From positions 1-36,519 of the forward strand of contig NZ_BIMD01000050.1 of the NCBI RefSeq assembly GCF_004000905.1: DNA of 36,519 bases, written 5' to 3'. Shown here piece by piece: positions 1 through 8,323 of this stretch. Below the pieces are notes generated by a model that did not search any database, was not told where the DNA came from, and saw nothing but the letters and a program-made list of their open reading frames with translations. Each line of letters begins with the position of its first letter. Position 1 is the stretch's first letter. The translations under genes were made by a program, and so were the position numbers. The stretch comes from Paenibacillus humicus NBRC 102415. GTDB lineage: Bacteria; Bacillota; Bacilli; Paenibacillales; Paenibacillaceae.

Positions 1-296
1 CTTGCGGCTGCCGCTGCGCTGCTGCTGGCTCGGCCAGCCTCCGGCGCCGGCTCGCCAGGCGCCTGATGCGCTCGCCCGCAGCCTGCCTGAATTCCGGCTG
101 CATCAAGGGCCATCCGGCATCAGCAAGCGGAGCATGCTCCCTGGAGTTCCCGCATTCGGGCCGCCTGCGGAGCGCCTTGCCCCGCCCCCGGGCTTCCCTC
201 GGCGGGCCTTCCTCCCCTTCTGCATGGGGAGAACCGGCCCGCGCGCCGCTGGGTTTCCGGGTGGATTTTACCTGCGGAGGAGGCTTGCCGTGCGCC
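1..296. other. non-coding stretch upstream of guaA, no gene supported
   Basis: GC-rich sequence with short open frames on both strands. None has a Shine-Dalgarno sequence or a recognisable protein; the frames are rich in Pro, Arg, Gly and Ala, as expected by chance at this GC content. I see no terminator or RNA gene. The upstream neighbour lies outside the window. Confidence 0.5.
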
Positions 297-326
297 TTGA
301 CTGCCCGGAGAGGGCTTGGATATAAT
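297..326 (+). promoter_or_regulatory. sigma-A promoter of guaA
   Basis: The -35 TTGACT (297-302) and a perfect -10 TATAAT (321-326) are separated by 18 nt. Transcription should begin near 333, leaving a leader of only about 23 nt before the GTG start. There is no room for a riboswitch, and I see no PurR box here. Confidence 0.75.
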
Positions 327-355
327 GAGTCCAATTGATTGAGGGAGGTTCGGCA

Positions 356-1897
356 GTGAACAAGCCAAATGAAATGATCGTAGTTCTCGACTTCGGGGGA
401 CAATACAACCAGCTGATCGCGCGTCGCATCCGGGATTTGGGCGTCTACAGCGAGCTGCTGCCATACAACACGCCGGCAGAGCGGATCCGGGAACTCGCGC
501 CCAAGGGCATCGTGTTCTCCGGCGGACCGGCGAGCGTATATGAGGAAAATTCCCCGATGGTCGATCCGGAGATCTACGAGCTGGGGCTGCCGATTTTCGG
601 TATTTGCTACGGCATGCAGCTGATGAGCCATCAGCTCAAAGGCAAGGTTCAACGTGCGGGCAAGCGGGAATACGGCCGCGCGGACGTCACCTTCGAGAAC
701 GGAGCCGCGCTTGCGCTCGGCCTGGAGAACACGCAGACGGTATGGATGAGCCATACGGATCTGGTCGTCGAAATGCCGGAAGGCTTCCGCTTGGATGCGG
801 GTACGGAGCATGCGCCGATCGCGGCCATGAGCCATCCGGAGAAGAATTTCTACGCCGTCCAGTTCCATCCCGAGGTTCGCCACTCCGTATACGGCAACGA
901 CATGATCCGCAACTTCCTGTACACGATCTGCAAATGCGAAGGCACATGGAGCATGGAAACCTTCATCGAGGACGCCGTGCGCGACATCCAGGAGAAGGTG
1001 GGAGAGACCGGACGCGTGCTGTGCGCCCTGTCCGGCGGCGTCGATTCCTCCGTTGTCGCCATGCTCGTCCACAAGGCGATCGGAGACCGCCTGACCTGCA
1101 TGTTCATCGACCACGGCCTTCTGCGCAAGGGCGAAGCGGACAGCGTGATGGAGACTTTTGTCGGCAAATTCGGCATTGAAGTGATCAAGATCGACGCCAG
1201 CGAGCGGTTCCTCGGCAAGCTGAAGGGCGTGGACGATCCCGAGAAGAAGCGCAAGATCATCGGCAACGAGTTCATCTACCTGTTCCAGGAGGAGTCCGAA
1301 AAGCTGGCGAACTACGAGTTCCTGGCGCAAGGCACCCTCTATACGGACATCGTGGAGAGCGGCACGGCGACGGCGCAGACGATCAAATCCCACCACAACG
1401 TAGGCGGGCTGCCGGAGGACATCAAGTTCAAGCTGGTCGAGCCGCTGAGCGCGCTGTTCAAGGACGAGGTCCGCAAGGTCGGCTCCGAGTGCGGATTGCC
1501 GGACGCCATCGTCTGGCGCCAGCCGTTCCCGGGTCCGGGGCTCGCGATTCGCGTACTTGGCGAAGTGACGGAGGACAAGCTGGAAATCGTCCGCGAATCC
1601 GACGCCATCCTGCGCGACGAAATCGCGAAGGCCGGACTCGACCGCGAGATCTGGCAGTACTTCACCGCCCTTCCGGGCATGAAGAGCGTAGGCGTCATGG
1701 GCGACGCCCGCACGTATTCCTACACCGTCGGCATCCGCGCCGTCACGTCCATCGACGGCATGACGGCCGACTGGGCGCGCATCCCTTGGGATGTGCTGGA
1801 GAAAATCTCGGTGCGCATCGTCAACGAGGTCGACAACGTCAACCGCGTCGTGTACGACATCACCTCCAAGCCGCCGGCGACCATCGAGTGGGAGTAA
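356..1897 (+). CDS. guaA: GMP synthase (glutamine-hydrolysing)
   Basis: Cytosolic enzyme that converts XMP, ATP and glutamine to GMP, the last step of guanine nucleotide synthesis. The product is 513 aa, the usual family length. The N-terminal class I glutamine amidotransferase domain (about residues 8-200) has the nucleophile Cys84 in GICYGMQ and the His-Glu pair in QFHPEV. The ATP-pyrophosphatase domain follows, with the P-loop SGGVDSSV, then the C-terminal dimerisation domain ending in [11 protein letters not shown]. The GTG start at 356 is chosen over an in-frame TTG at 335 because GAGGGAGG (341-348) sits 7 nt before it and the protein then begins like other GuaA. It is a single-gene unit with its own promoter and terminator, upstream of the purine permease as in Bacillus subtilis. 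Confidence 0.97.
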   Translation: MNKPNEMIVVLDFGGQYNQLIARRIRDLGVYSELLPYNTPAERIRELAPKGIVFSGGPASVYEENSPMVDPEIYELGLPIFGICYGMQLMSHQLKGKVQRAGKREYGRADVTFENGAALALGLENTQTVWMSHTDLVVEMPEGFRLDAGTEHAPIAAMSHPEKNFYAVQFHPEVRHSVYGNDMIRNFLYTICKCEGTWSMETFIEDAVRDIQEKVGETGRVLCALSGGVDSSVVAMLVHKAIGDRLTCMFIDHGLLRKGEADSVMETFVGKFGIEVIKIDASERFLGKLKGVDDPEKKRKIIGNEFIYLFQEESEKLANYEFLAQGTLYTDIVESGTATAQTIKSHHNVGGLPEDIKFKLVEPLSALFKDEVRKVGSECGLPDAIVWRQPFPGPGLAIRVLGEVTEDKLEIVRESDAILRDEIAKAGLDREIWQYFTALPGMKSVGVMGDARTYSYTVGIRAVTSIDGMTADWARIPWDVLEKISVRIVNEVDNVNRVVYDITSKPPATIEWE

Positions 1898-1955
1898 GCG
1901 GATTTAACTGACCTTCCGGCTGCCGCCGCAGCGGCGTGCAGCCCATGGCGTTTCT

Positions 1956-1998
1956 CACCGGAGCCCTGCTGCTGCAGGGTTCCGGTGTTTGTTTTTTT
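1956..1998 (+). terminator. intrinsic terminator after guaA
   Basis: A 14-bp stem (1956-1969 with 1974-1987, one G-U pair) closes a 4-nt TGCT loop and is followed by TTTGTTTTTTT. This is a strong Rho-independent terminator ending the guaA transcript. Confidence 0.9.
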
Positions 1999-2198
1999 CA
2001 CGGCTCCGGCGCTGTAGCGATGCGCTGCCGAAGCCGTGCGGCGATGCGGCGGCGGTGCCGGTCGAGGGGGCGCTTCTTCATTGGCCTCGTCATCACTTGT
2101 CATCCGCCGTCCTCCGTGTCCATACAGCCGGATGGCCGAACCTCCCGGCCGCTCAGCCCCGCATCCAAGAACAATCGACCAAAGGAGCTCGACCCGTC

Positions 2199-3425
2199 AT
2201 GCCACTGAAGCAAGAAGGCGGCCTGCTGCACGCCGAGGAGCCGATCTTCAGCTACCGGCTCATCGTCCTGCTGCTGGTCGTCATTACCGCAGGAGCAAGC
2301 CAGGGCCTGCTGCTGCCGCTGCTTACGATATTGCTGGAGCGCGGCGGCGTGCCGGAACATATCAACGGCCTCAATTCCATGGCTCTATACATCGGCACGT
2401 TCTCGACCATGTTCTTCATCGAAAGGCCGGTCCGCCGCTACGGCTTCCGGATCGTCATCCTCGCCGGCATCGTCATGATTATCGCCGCGACGCTGCTGTT
2501 TCCGCTGACGGCGGGCTCTTTCGCCGTCTGGTTCGCGCTTCGCATCCTGGTCGGCATCGGAGACAGCGGCCTTCACTTCGCGACCCAGCTCTGGATCGTC
2601 AGCCGGGCGCCGGCACGGCAGCGCGGCAAGTTCATCTCGCTGTACGGAATGTCGTACGGCGTCGGCTTCAGCATCGGCCCGCTCGGCATCAATCTGCTGC
2701 ATTTCGGAGACCAGGCTCCGTTCCTGATCAGCGCCATGCTTTATGCGCTCGTCCTTCTGCTCGTGCTGAAGCTCCCCGCCGATCGTCCGGAGCCGAGGGA
2801 GCAGGGCGAGGCTGCCGGCTTCAGCCGCTACAAGTCGATCTACCGCGTCGCCTGGTATGCGCTGCTCCCGGCCATGCTCTACGGCATCATGGAAGCGTCC
2901 ATGAATACCGGGTTCCCGCTGTACGGCCTCGGCATCGGCCTGGACCGCGCGGCGATCAGCGGCCTGCTGCCGGCTATCGGCATCGGCGGCCTGCTGCTGC
3001 AGCTGCCGCTCGGCATGTGGAGCGACCGCATCGGCCGCCTGCCCGTGCTGATCTTCTGCGGAGCCGGGGGCGGGCTGCTGTTCCTCGCCGTTCCGCTGGC
3101 CGGATCGTCCGTCTGGACGATGGCGGCGCTGATGGTCGCGGCCGGAGGGCTGGTCGGCTCGTTCTTCTCGCTCGGCCTCGCCTATGCGGCCGACATGCTT
3201 CCGCGGAACCTGCTTCCCGGCGCCAATGTTCTCGCATCCATCCACTTCTCCGTCGGCAGCATCGCCGGTCCCGTCCTGAGCGGATACGGTCTTCGCTACC
3301 TGTCGGAGAGCAGCCTGTTCTATCTGCTCGGCGGCGCTTTTTTGATTTACGCGATTACGGGCATGATAACCAAAGGAGGAAGAACCTCCCGCGAGGCCGA
3401 CAGCGGAAAAACCCTTAATTCCTGA
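2199..3425 (+). CDS. major facilitator superfamily (MFS) transporter
   Basis: A 408-aa polytopic membrane protein with about 12 predicted hydrophobic helices, the MFS length. After a short cytoplasmic N-terminus the first helix starts near residue 20. The second half contains the MFS loop motif MWSDRIGRLP between helices 8 and 9, and the first half a weaker RRYGFR equivalent. The start is ATG 2199, with AAAGGAG (2181-2187) upstream; the open frame extends further 5' but there runs through the guaA terminator. It resembles drug/sugar-efflux-like MFS proteins of Bacillales, but the substrate cannot be read from sequence. Position between guaA and the purine permease suggests, without proving, a nucleobase or nucleoside link. 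No convincing promoter is visible between 2000 and 2180. Confidence 0.85.
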   Translation: MPLKQEGGLLHAEEPIFSYRLIVLLLVVITAGASQGLLLPLLTILLERGGVPEHINGLNSMALYIGTFSTMFFIERPVRRYGFRIVILAGIVMIIAATLLFPLTAGSFAVWFALRILVGIGDSGLHFATQLWIVSRAPARQRGKFISLYGMSYGVGFSIGPLGINLLHFGDQAPFLISAMLYALVLLLVLKLPADRPEPREQGEAAGFSRYKSIYRVAWYALLPAMLYGIMEASMNTGFPLYGLGIGLDRAAISGLLPAIGIGGLLLQLPLGMWSDRIGRLPVLIFCGAGGGLLFLAVPLAGSSVWTMAALMVAAGGLVGSFFSLGLAYAADMLPRNLLPGANVLASIHFSVGSIAGPVLSGYGLRYLSESSLFYLLGGAFLIYAITGMITKGGRTSREADSGKTLNS

Positions 3426-3447
3426 TAAAAACAATGCTTTTGTCTTT

Positions 3448-3460
3448 AATGTTCGGGAAT
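3448..3460 (-). promoter_or_regulatory. single PurBox-like site upstream of pbuG
   Basis: Read on the minus strand the site is ATTCCCGAACATT, which fits the Bacillus PurR consensus AWWWCCGAACWWT at all but one position. It lies about 25 nt upstream of the -35 of the permease promoter. In B. subtilis PurBoxes normally act as inverted pairs. The position where a partner would fall (about 3416-3428) holds only a poor match, so PurR control here is tentative. Confidence 0.45.
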
Positions 3461-3485
3461 AACCGGGATTCCAGTCGTTTGAGTG

Positions 3486-3513
3486 TTGACATTTGTCGTG
3501 AATTCAGTAATAT
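3486..3513 (+). promoter_or_regulatory. sigma-A promoter of the pbuG riboswitch transcript
   Basis: A perfect -35 TTGACA (3486-3491), a 16-nt spacer and -10 TAATAT (3508-3513). The predicted start near 3520 is about 25 nt upstream of the riboswitch aptamer. Confidence 0.75.
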
Positions 3514-3544
3514 TAGTTACGTTCCGCAATGATAACCAACCAAC

Positions 3545-3611
3545 TTTCGTATAATTCCGGGAATCGGCCCGGAAGTCTCTACTCGGTCACCGTAATGACC
3601 AGGCTACGAAA
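3545..3611 (+). promoter_or_regulatory. guanine riboswitch aptamer (purine class) upstream of pbuG
   Basis: The three-way junction can be drawn directly. P1 is a perfect 7-bp helix (3545-3551 TTTCGTA with 3605-3611 TACGAAA). P2 is CCGGG/CCCGG with loop AATCGG. J2/3 reads GTCTCTAC, close to the consensus GTTTCTAC. P3 is GGTC/GACC with loop ACCGTAAT. J3/1 reads GGCTACG; the specificity position 74 (xpt numbering) is C, which is the guanine/hypoxanthine type rather than the adenine type (U). Position 73 is G instead of the common A, and position 48 is C. The likely outcome, by analogy with xpt and pbuG, is transcription termination when guanine is bound. Confidence 0.93.
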
Positions 3612-3721
3612 ATTCAGGGGGCGTCCACGACGAAGCATCGCTTCGGACGGGCGCCTGCAGCTTCCATCCCATCGGGCCGGCCTTGCAATGGGCCTCCGAT
3701 GGATTGGACAGCCGACCTGGA

Positions 3722-3785
3722 CCCGGGAGAGACGCCATCGCAATGCCGGCATGCCGGCTTCGATTCCGTCTCTGCCGGGTTTTTT
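3722..3785 (+). terminator. riboswitch-controlled terminator before pbuG
   Basis: A 13-bp stem with one internal mismatch (3722-3734 with 3767-3779) is followed by six T and, after GC, five more T. The loop contains a perfect 14-nt palindrome (3745-3758). It lies between the guanine aptamer and the permease start and is the obvious expression platform. The aptamer-terminator distance (about 110 nt) is longer than in B. subtilis xpt and includes another hairpin at about 3614-3656. Confidence 0.8.
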
Positions 3786-3839
3786 GCTTTTTCGGATTCC
3801 GCGCAAGGAAAATAACGCATTTCGGGGGGAACTTGCATC

Positions 3840-5246
3840 ATGGAGCGCTTCTTCAAGCTCAAAGAGAACGGAACCAACATCCGCACGGAAATTATGGCGG
3901 GCATCACGACGTTCATGACGATGGCCTACATTCTCGCCGTCAACCCGAGCGTGCTGTCGGCTTCCGGCCTCAGCTGGAACTCGGTGTTTCTGGCGACGGC
4001 GCTGGCCGGCGGCATCTTCACGATCGCGATGGGGCTGTTCGTCAACTTCCCGGTCGCGCTCGCTCCGGGCATGGGCCTCAACGCCTACTTCGCGGCTACG
4101 ATCGTAGCTTCCCAGGGGACGGACAAGCCGATCTCGCCTGCGATGGGGCTGACCGCCGTATTTATTTCCGGCATCATCTTCATCATCCTGACCGTAACCC
4201 AGGTTCGGCAAATGCTGATCAGCGCCGTGCCGGACAGCCTCAAGCATGCGATCACCGTCGGCATCGGCCTGTTCATCGCCATCGTCGGCCTGAAGAACAG
4301 CGGCATCATGACGATTGCCGCCGAGACGGCGGTCACCGACGTGCAGAAGCATCAATACGTGGACCTGCTCAGCTTTGAATCGGTCATCCATTTCGGCGAC
4401 ATCAAGGACCCGTCGGTCTACCTGACGATCATCGGCCTGATCCTGATCAGCCTGCTGCTCGTGCTGCGCGTACCGGCCGCATTCCTGTGGGGAATTCTCG
4501 GCACGACGGTTGTGGCTTGGATTACGGGCAACCTCGACGTGAAAAACGGCCTCAGCGGCAAAAACTGGGCTCCTCAATTCTCGGATCTCAACTTCTGGCA
4601 CTTCGACTTCGCGGGCATCATGCATGTCGGCATCGTCACGGTCATCCTGACATTCACGTTCGTCGAGCTGTTCGATACGTTCGGCACGCTCGTCGGCACG
4701 GCCAACCGCGCCGGCTTCATGAAAAATCCGGCCGAAGGCAAAAAACGCGTCGGCAAAGCGATGTTCGTCGACGCGATCGGCGTCGGCGGCGGCGCCGTTC
4801 TCGGGACGAGCACCGTAACGACCTTCATCGAGAGCTCCGCGGGCATCGCCCAGGGCGGCCGCACCGGACTGACTGCGGTCACGACCGGCATCTGCTTCCT
4901 GCTCTCGCTGTTCCTGGCTCCGCTGATCGCCCTGATTCCAGGCTCCGCGACGGCGGCGGCGCTCATTCTCGTCGGCCTGCTCATGATGCAGTCCGTAACC
5001 GACATCGACTTCAAGGATATGGTCTATGCCGTTCCGGCTTTCTTCACCATCATCCTGATGCCGTTCACGTACAACATCGCCAACGGCGTTTCCTTCGGCA
5101 TCGTGTTCTACGTCGTGCTCGCCTTCTTCGCGAATGCGACGGGACGCCTCCCCGAAGGCAAGGAGAAATACAAGATTCATCCGCTTATGTGGATTCTTGC
5201 GGTGCTGATCATCGCCCGCTACGTATACCTCGGCGCGGCCGGCTGA
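3840..5246 (+). CDS. pbuG: guanine/hypoxanthine permease, AzgA/NCS2 family
   Basis: Inner-membrane purine base:proton symporter of 468 aa, near the usual 430-460 aa of the AzgA group. Family landmarks are the N-terminal EIMAGITTFMTMAYIL segment, APGMGLNAYFA near residue 78, the long amphipathic FVELFDTFGTLVGTANRAG region and TSTVTTFIESSAGIAQGGRTG. About 12-14 hydrophobic segments are visible. The ATG start at 3840 has GGGGGGA (3824-3830) 9 nt upstream. Control by a guanine-type riboswitch and its place next to guaA match B. subtilis pbuG, so import of guanine and hypoxanthine is the likely role. pbuO-like function cannot be excluded because the two paralogues are close. Confidence 0.92.
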   Translation: MERFFKLKENGTNIRTEIMAGITTFMTMAYILAVNPSVLSASGLSWNSVFLATALAGGIFTIAMGLFVNFPVALAPGMGLNAYFAATIVASQGTDKPISPAMGLTAVFISGIIFIILTVTQVRQMLISAVPDSLKHAITVGIGLFIAIVGLKNSGIMTIAAETAVTDVQKHQYVDLLSFESVIHFGDIKDPSVYLTIIGLILISLLLVLRVPAAFLWGILGTTVVAWITGNLDVKNGLSGKNWAPQFSDLNFWHFDFAGIMHVGIVTVILTFTFVELFDTFGTLVGTANRAGFMKNPAEGKKRVGKAMFVDAIGVGGGAVLGTSTVTTFIESSAGIAQGGRTGLTAVTTGICFLLSLFLAPLIALIPGSATAAALILVGLLMMQSVTDIDFKDMVYAVPAFFTIILMPFTYNIANGVSFGIVFYVVLAFFANATGRLPEGKEKYKIHPLMWILAVLIIARYVYLGAAG

Positions 5247-5263
5247 CCGGCTCCTCTCTTACG

Positions 5264-5302
5264 AAAACCTTCGGAACCTCGGTCCCGGAGGTTTTTTCTT
5301 TT
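5264..5302 (+). terminator. intrinsic terminator after pbuG
   Basis: An 11-bp stem (AAAACCTTCGG with CCGGAGGTTTT, one G-U pair) begins at 5264, 18 nt after the permease stop, and runs into TTTTTTCTTTT. Confidence 0.85.
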
Positions 5303-5486
5303 GTCGCCCGAGGATGATGGACAAGCATGATTTTGGCTTGTCCATCAGTCCGGGCGTGAGCTGATCCGGAACCCGGCAAAAGCATGAAGGGGAAGGTTTG
5401 CCCGATCTCTCTCCTCTGGAAGGACTTATTCCAGATCTCTTCCTTCTGAACAGATGCGGATAATTCGGCTATAGCCAACCATTACC

Positions 5487-5514
5487 TTGAAGCTCGGAAA
5501 ATAAAGGTTAGGAT
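5487..5514 (+). promoter_or_regulatory. possible promoter of the nucleotidyltransferase gene
   Basis: TTGAAG (5487-5492), a 16-nt spacer and TAGGAT (5509-5514) give a modest sigma-A match. The start would fall just before the Shine-Dalgarno sequence, leaving a very short leader. The gene needs a promoter here because a strong terminator separates it from pbuG. Confidence 0.35.
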
Positions 5515-5537
5515 GAGGAGGAAAGGGAGGGATCATC

Positions 5538-6677
5538 ATGCTGGACGTGTTCGAGGTTGCCGACAAGCTGGTGGATCACATCAAGGCCAATTATCCCGAC
5601 GATGTGGCGCTTGCAGCCTATTACGGCTCTTACGCGCAAGGGACCGCGACGAAGCGCTCCGACTTGGATTTCTTTTTCATTCCGGCCACCGCCAGAGGAT
5701 ATGAGGCGAGCCTGCAGTTCATCCTGGATGACATCAGCTTTGACTTCTGGCCCATCAGCTGGGAACGGGCGGAGAGGATGGCGGCCTTCCAGGAGCCGAA
5801 AACCTCGATCATCGGCGATTGCAAGCTGCTCTATGCGCGTTCGGATGAGGACCGCGACCGGCTCCTGAAGCTTAAGGAAAGAATCGTCCGTCTTCAGAGT
5901 CCGGAGCACAAACAGGAGTTTGTGGAGAAAGCGGAGGCGGAATTGAGCCAGGTCTATGTCAGGCTTTACAAGCTGATCCGCGCGGGGGATTTCGGCAGCA
6001 GCGCCTATTGCCGGACGGAGGCGCACGGAATTCTGACCGGAGTCCTGCAAGGGCTGGCCTTGCTGAACCAATCTTATTTCACGAGAGGCTTTGGCCAAAA
6101 CAAGGATCAAATCGATCGGTTTCATTTGAAACCGGCGCTGCTGGATTCCTATATGCATGCCATTATGCATGGAGACGATGCAGCGGATATCCTCCAAGCT
6201 TGCGAGCGGCTGACCGAAGATGCCCTGGAGCTGGTATTGGCTCAGAAAGAGCGGCTCAATGGAACTCCTTCGTTCGGGGATCGAATGAAGGGATTCTATG
6301 AAGAGGAGAAAGGGACTTTGGACAAGATCCGATCGGCATGCGAAAGAAACGATTATGATACGGCTTATTTTCATGCTGTTCACGCACAGGATTTAATCGC
6401 CCAGTTTCTCTTTTTCGCCGAGACCGGACAGTGGCCATGCGACTTGAAGCTGAGCGCCGATCATCACGCCCTCTACAGGCAGGCGGGACTGCCCGAGCTT
6501 GTTCCGCTTCTCGATCCTCATGACCTGACGCGGCTGCAGGCAGGCGCGGAGCGATTGAGCGTTGTTCTGGAAAGCTATCTTCGGGACAGAGGAGTCGAAA
6601 TCAATCGTTTTTCCGATATGGCCTCCTTTGAAGCTTTTCTTAAGGAAGACTCATCCAGCAGGAACGAAAAGAAATGA
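5538..6677 (+). CDS. nucleotidyltransferase-fold protein of unknown substrate
   Basis: A 379-aa soluble protein. Residues about 20-110 form a polymerase-beta-like nucleotidyltransferase (NTP_transf_2) domain. It has the signature GSYAQGT (G30-S31) followed by the metal-binding pair D42-x-D44 and a plausible third carboxylate at D69 in FDFW. The rest is predicted helical and matches nothing I can name with confidence; this layout recalls aminoglycoside-type and MNT-type enzymes, which transfer NMP to small molecules or proteins. ATG 5538 follows GGGAGG (5525-5530). It is a monocistronic unit between two terminators, with no HEPN partner beside it. Base composition is somewhat lower in GC than in the pur genes. 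Substrate and pathway are unknown; antibiotic modification is possible but not shown. Confidence 0.75.
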   Translation: MLDVFEVADKLVDHIKANYPDDVALAAYYGSYAQGTATKRSDLDFFFIPATARGYEASLQFILDDISFDFWPISWERAERMAAFQEPKTSIIGDCKLLYARSDEDRDRLLKLKERIVRLQSPEHKQEFVEKAEAELSQVYVRLYKLIRAGDFGSSAYCRTEAHGILTGVLQGLALLNQSYFTRGFGQNKDQIDRFHLKPALLDSYMHAIMHGDDAADILQACERLTEDALELVLAQKERLNGTPSFGDRMKGFYEEEKGTLDKIRSACERNDYDTAYFHAVHAQDLIAQFLFFAETGQWPCDLKLSADHHALYRQAGLPELVPLLDPHDLTRLQAGAERLSVVLESYLRDRGVEINRFSDMASFEAFLKEDSSSRNEKK

Positions 6678-6679
6678 GG

Positions 6680-6710
6680 AGAAGCCGAACGAGTTCGGCT
6701 TCTTTTGTTT
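6680..6710 (+). terminator. intrinsic terminator after the nucleotidyltransferase gene
   Basis: A perfect 9-bp stem (GAAGCCGAA 6681-6689 with TTCGGCTTC 6694-6702, plus A6680-T6703), loop CGAG, then TTTTGTTT. It begins 3 nt after the stop codon. Confidence 0.9.
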
Positions 6711-6886
6711 GGCCGGATATTCGCCTGGTTCTTGGTTAAGGGAGGCTAAGGGTGGAAGGGAGGAGAAGGAAGCAACAGGTAATAACGGACAGACGGGTGC
6801 TTCCGGCGGTCGAGGCGGATATGCATGTGATTTAAATTACTGTGTGTCCCTCCACCGTCCGGTACGATGGTTTCCAGAGCCGGCCT

Positions 6887-6915
6887 TTCCCGGGCGAGCA
6901 TTTCACAGGTATAAT
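6887..6915 (+). promoter_or_regulatory. possible promoter of the nitroreductase gene
   Basis: A perfect -10 TATAAT (6910-6915) lies about 50 nt upstream of the ATG. The -35 at the right distance (6887-6892, TTCCCG) is poor, so the promoter may be weak or need an activator. Confidence 0.5.
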
Positions 6916-6967
6916 AATCTCGGGCAGTCATTGTCTACTCATCTAATTCGCTCAAGGAGGGACAGGA

Positions 6968-7537
6968 ATGGAGCTACAGCAAGCAATTCGTCAGCGCCGC
7001 AGCATCGGGAAGGTCGAGGCTAGGCCGGTCGAGAAGGAGAAGATCGAACGGATCCTGGAGGCGGCTGTCTGGGCGCCTAACCATCACCACACCGAGCCTT
7101 GGAAATTTTTTGTCATGACGGGGGATGGACGCCGGGTGCTCGGAAGAGCTTACGCCAATGCCGCCTCCGACGCGCTTGCCGGACTGGATCCGGAGGAAAG
7201 GGAACAGAAGCTGTCGAAGGAAGAAGCCAAAGCGATGAGGGCCCCTGTCGTCATTGCCGCAGCCTGCTCGCCTTCCGACAACCCCCGCGTCATTCGTTCG
7301 GAAGAGCTCGCCGCCGTGCATGCGGCCGTGCAGAACCTTCTGCTCAGCGCTTATGAAGAAGGCCTTGGAGCGGTATGGCGCAGCGGAGATCCCATGCACC
7401 ATCCGGCCATGAAGTCGGCTTTCGGACTCAAGGACAAGGAAGAGCTGGTCGGCCTTATCTATATCGGCTACCCGGATATGACGGCTCCGGAAGGCCGCCG
7501 CATCTCGGCCAAGGACAAGACGTTCTGGGTCAACTGA
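6968..7537 (+). CDS. nitroreductase family flavoprotein
   Basis: A 189-aa protein of the FMN-dependent nitroreductase fold, close to the short YdjA/YfhC-like branch. The N-terminus carries the family RQRRSI motif that contacts FMN phosphate. WAPNHHHTEPWKF (about residues 36-48) is the second FMN-binding segment, and the C-terminal region ends in the usual YIGYPD strand. Known members are NAD(P)H-dependent reductases of nitro compounds or quinones; the physiological substrate is not evident. ATG 6968 is preceded by AAGGAGGGA at a good distance. The gene stands alone, with its own promoter and terminator, between the salvage genes and the pur operon. No purine-related function is implied. Confidence 0.85.
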   Translation: MELQQAIRQRRSIGKVEARPVEKEKIERILEAAVWAPNHHHTEPWKFFVMTGDGRRVLGRAYANAASDALAGLDPEEREQKLSKEEAKAMRAPVVIAAACSPSDNPRVIRSEELAAVHAAVQNLLLSAYEEGLGAVWRSGDPMHHPAMKSAFGLKDKEELVGLIYIGYPDMTAPEGRRISAKDKTFWVN

Positions 7538-7581
7538 TTCTTGATCCGGCATGGAGCTTGCCCGCCCGCTCATCCTTATGC

Positions 7582-7614
7582 AAAACCCTCTTGTCGAGGG
7601 TTTTTTTCTTTTTT
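7582..7614 (+). terminator. intrinsic terminator after the nitroreductase gene
   Basis: A perfect stem AAAACCCTC (7582-7590) with GAGGGTTTT (7596-7604), loop TTGTC, followed by a run of T interrupted by one C. Confidence 0.9.
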
Positions 7615-7982
7615 GTCCTTAAAAACCGATCTGGAAGGGATATCCGAGAATGTGGAATAAAGTTCGGATTTAGATAGATTCCTGAACAGGAAAAGAAATT
7701 GTTATGTCAGTATTCTTGACGCCGAATAAAGAAGGACAACTCCGATTTAGAGATATGGCATAATAGCTGTCATGGAATCGGCGGCCTGAATGGCGAAAGG
7801 TGTCCAAGGAAGCGTTTCCTTGAGAAACGCCGGATTGATCCTCGATTTTTGCTGTCTTATAGCAAGGAGATGGACCTGCCGCTGAAGCGATCCGGCTTGC
7901 AGGACAACGAGGAAGATCGAGGCCGTACATGGAAATGGCGCTGTGGAGCCAACGGCATTTTTCTTTGAAGACGGCTCTATTA
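7615..7982. other. intergenic stretch upstream of the pur control region
   Basis: No supported gene. Minus-strand frames of 86-88 codons exist but overlap the PurR boxes, lack a ribosome-binding site and resemble nothing. A short perfect hairpin (GCGTTTC/GAAACGC, 7812-7830) has no T-run. A CATAAT hexamer near 7760 lacks a matching -35. Confidence 0.5.
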
Positions 7983-7983
7983 A

Positions 7984-8026
7984 AAAGCGAACTTTAATCA
8001 CGTATTTTTTCATTAATGTTCGTGTT
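7984..8026 (+). promoter_or_regulatory. PurR operator: inverted PurBox pair upstream of purE
   Basis: CGAAC (7988-7992) with flanking A/T matches and its inverse GTTCG (8018-8022) lie 25 nt apart. Counting 13-14-nt boxes, that is about 17 nt between boxes, the spacing described for B. subtilis PurR. The boxes end a few bases before the -35. Both deviate by one base from AWWWCCGAACWWT. Repression of initiation, relieved by PRPP, is expected from the family. Confidence 0.75.
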
Positions 8027-8032
8027 TTTGAG

Positions 8033-8061
8033 TTGACAGGCTCTGCTCAGGTTGGTAAACT
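8033..8061 (+). promoter_or_regulatory. sigma-A promoter of the pur operon
   Basis: A perfect -35 TTGACA (8033-8038), a 17-nt spacer and -10 TAAACT (8056-8061). Transcription should start near 8067, about 90 nt upstream of the riboswitch aptamer. Confidence 0.8.
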
Positions 8062-8159
8062 AGGGAGGCAAAGCGGGCGGGGAGCGGTTTGAATGGTCCT
8101 GAGATTGTCGAATCTTGTAGGAGGCCGCGCTACCTTGCTCCGCATATGATTTCAAGCAA

Positions 8160-8224
8160 CTCGTATATCTTCGGGAATCGGCCCGAAAGTTTCTACCTGG
8201 CGACCTTAATCGCCGGACTACGGG
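8160..8224 (+). promoter_or_regulatory. guanine riboswitch aptamer upstream of purE
   Basis: P1 is CTCGTA (8160-8165) with TACGGG (8219-8224, one G-U). P2 is TTCGGG/CCCGAA with loop AATCGG, identical to the loop of the pbuG aptamer. J2/3 is the exact consensus GTTTCTACC. P3 is GGCG/CGCC with loop ACCTTAAT. J3/1 is GACTACG with C at the specificity position, hence guanine/hypoxanthine type. It should give a second layer of control on top of PurR, by premature termination when guanine is plentiful. Confidence 0.95.
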
Positions 8225-8323
8225 ATGCCGGAAGCAGGCTGGCTGTCCACGACTGGAGAGCGAGCTGTTTGGCTTCGGCTGCGCTTTTTCAGCGTATTTA
8301 CATCCCGCAGGCTTTCGAGTCGC

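Noticed and set aside
2-338. Open frames of 90-107 codons upstream of guaA
   Set aside because: No ribosome-binding site, composition typical of random GC-rich DNA, and overlap with the guaA promoter.
7670-8013. Minus-strand frames of 86-88 codons before the pur control region
   Set aside because: They overlap the PurR boxes, lack a Shine-Dalgarno and resemble no protein.
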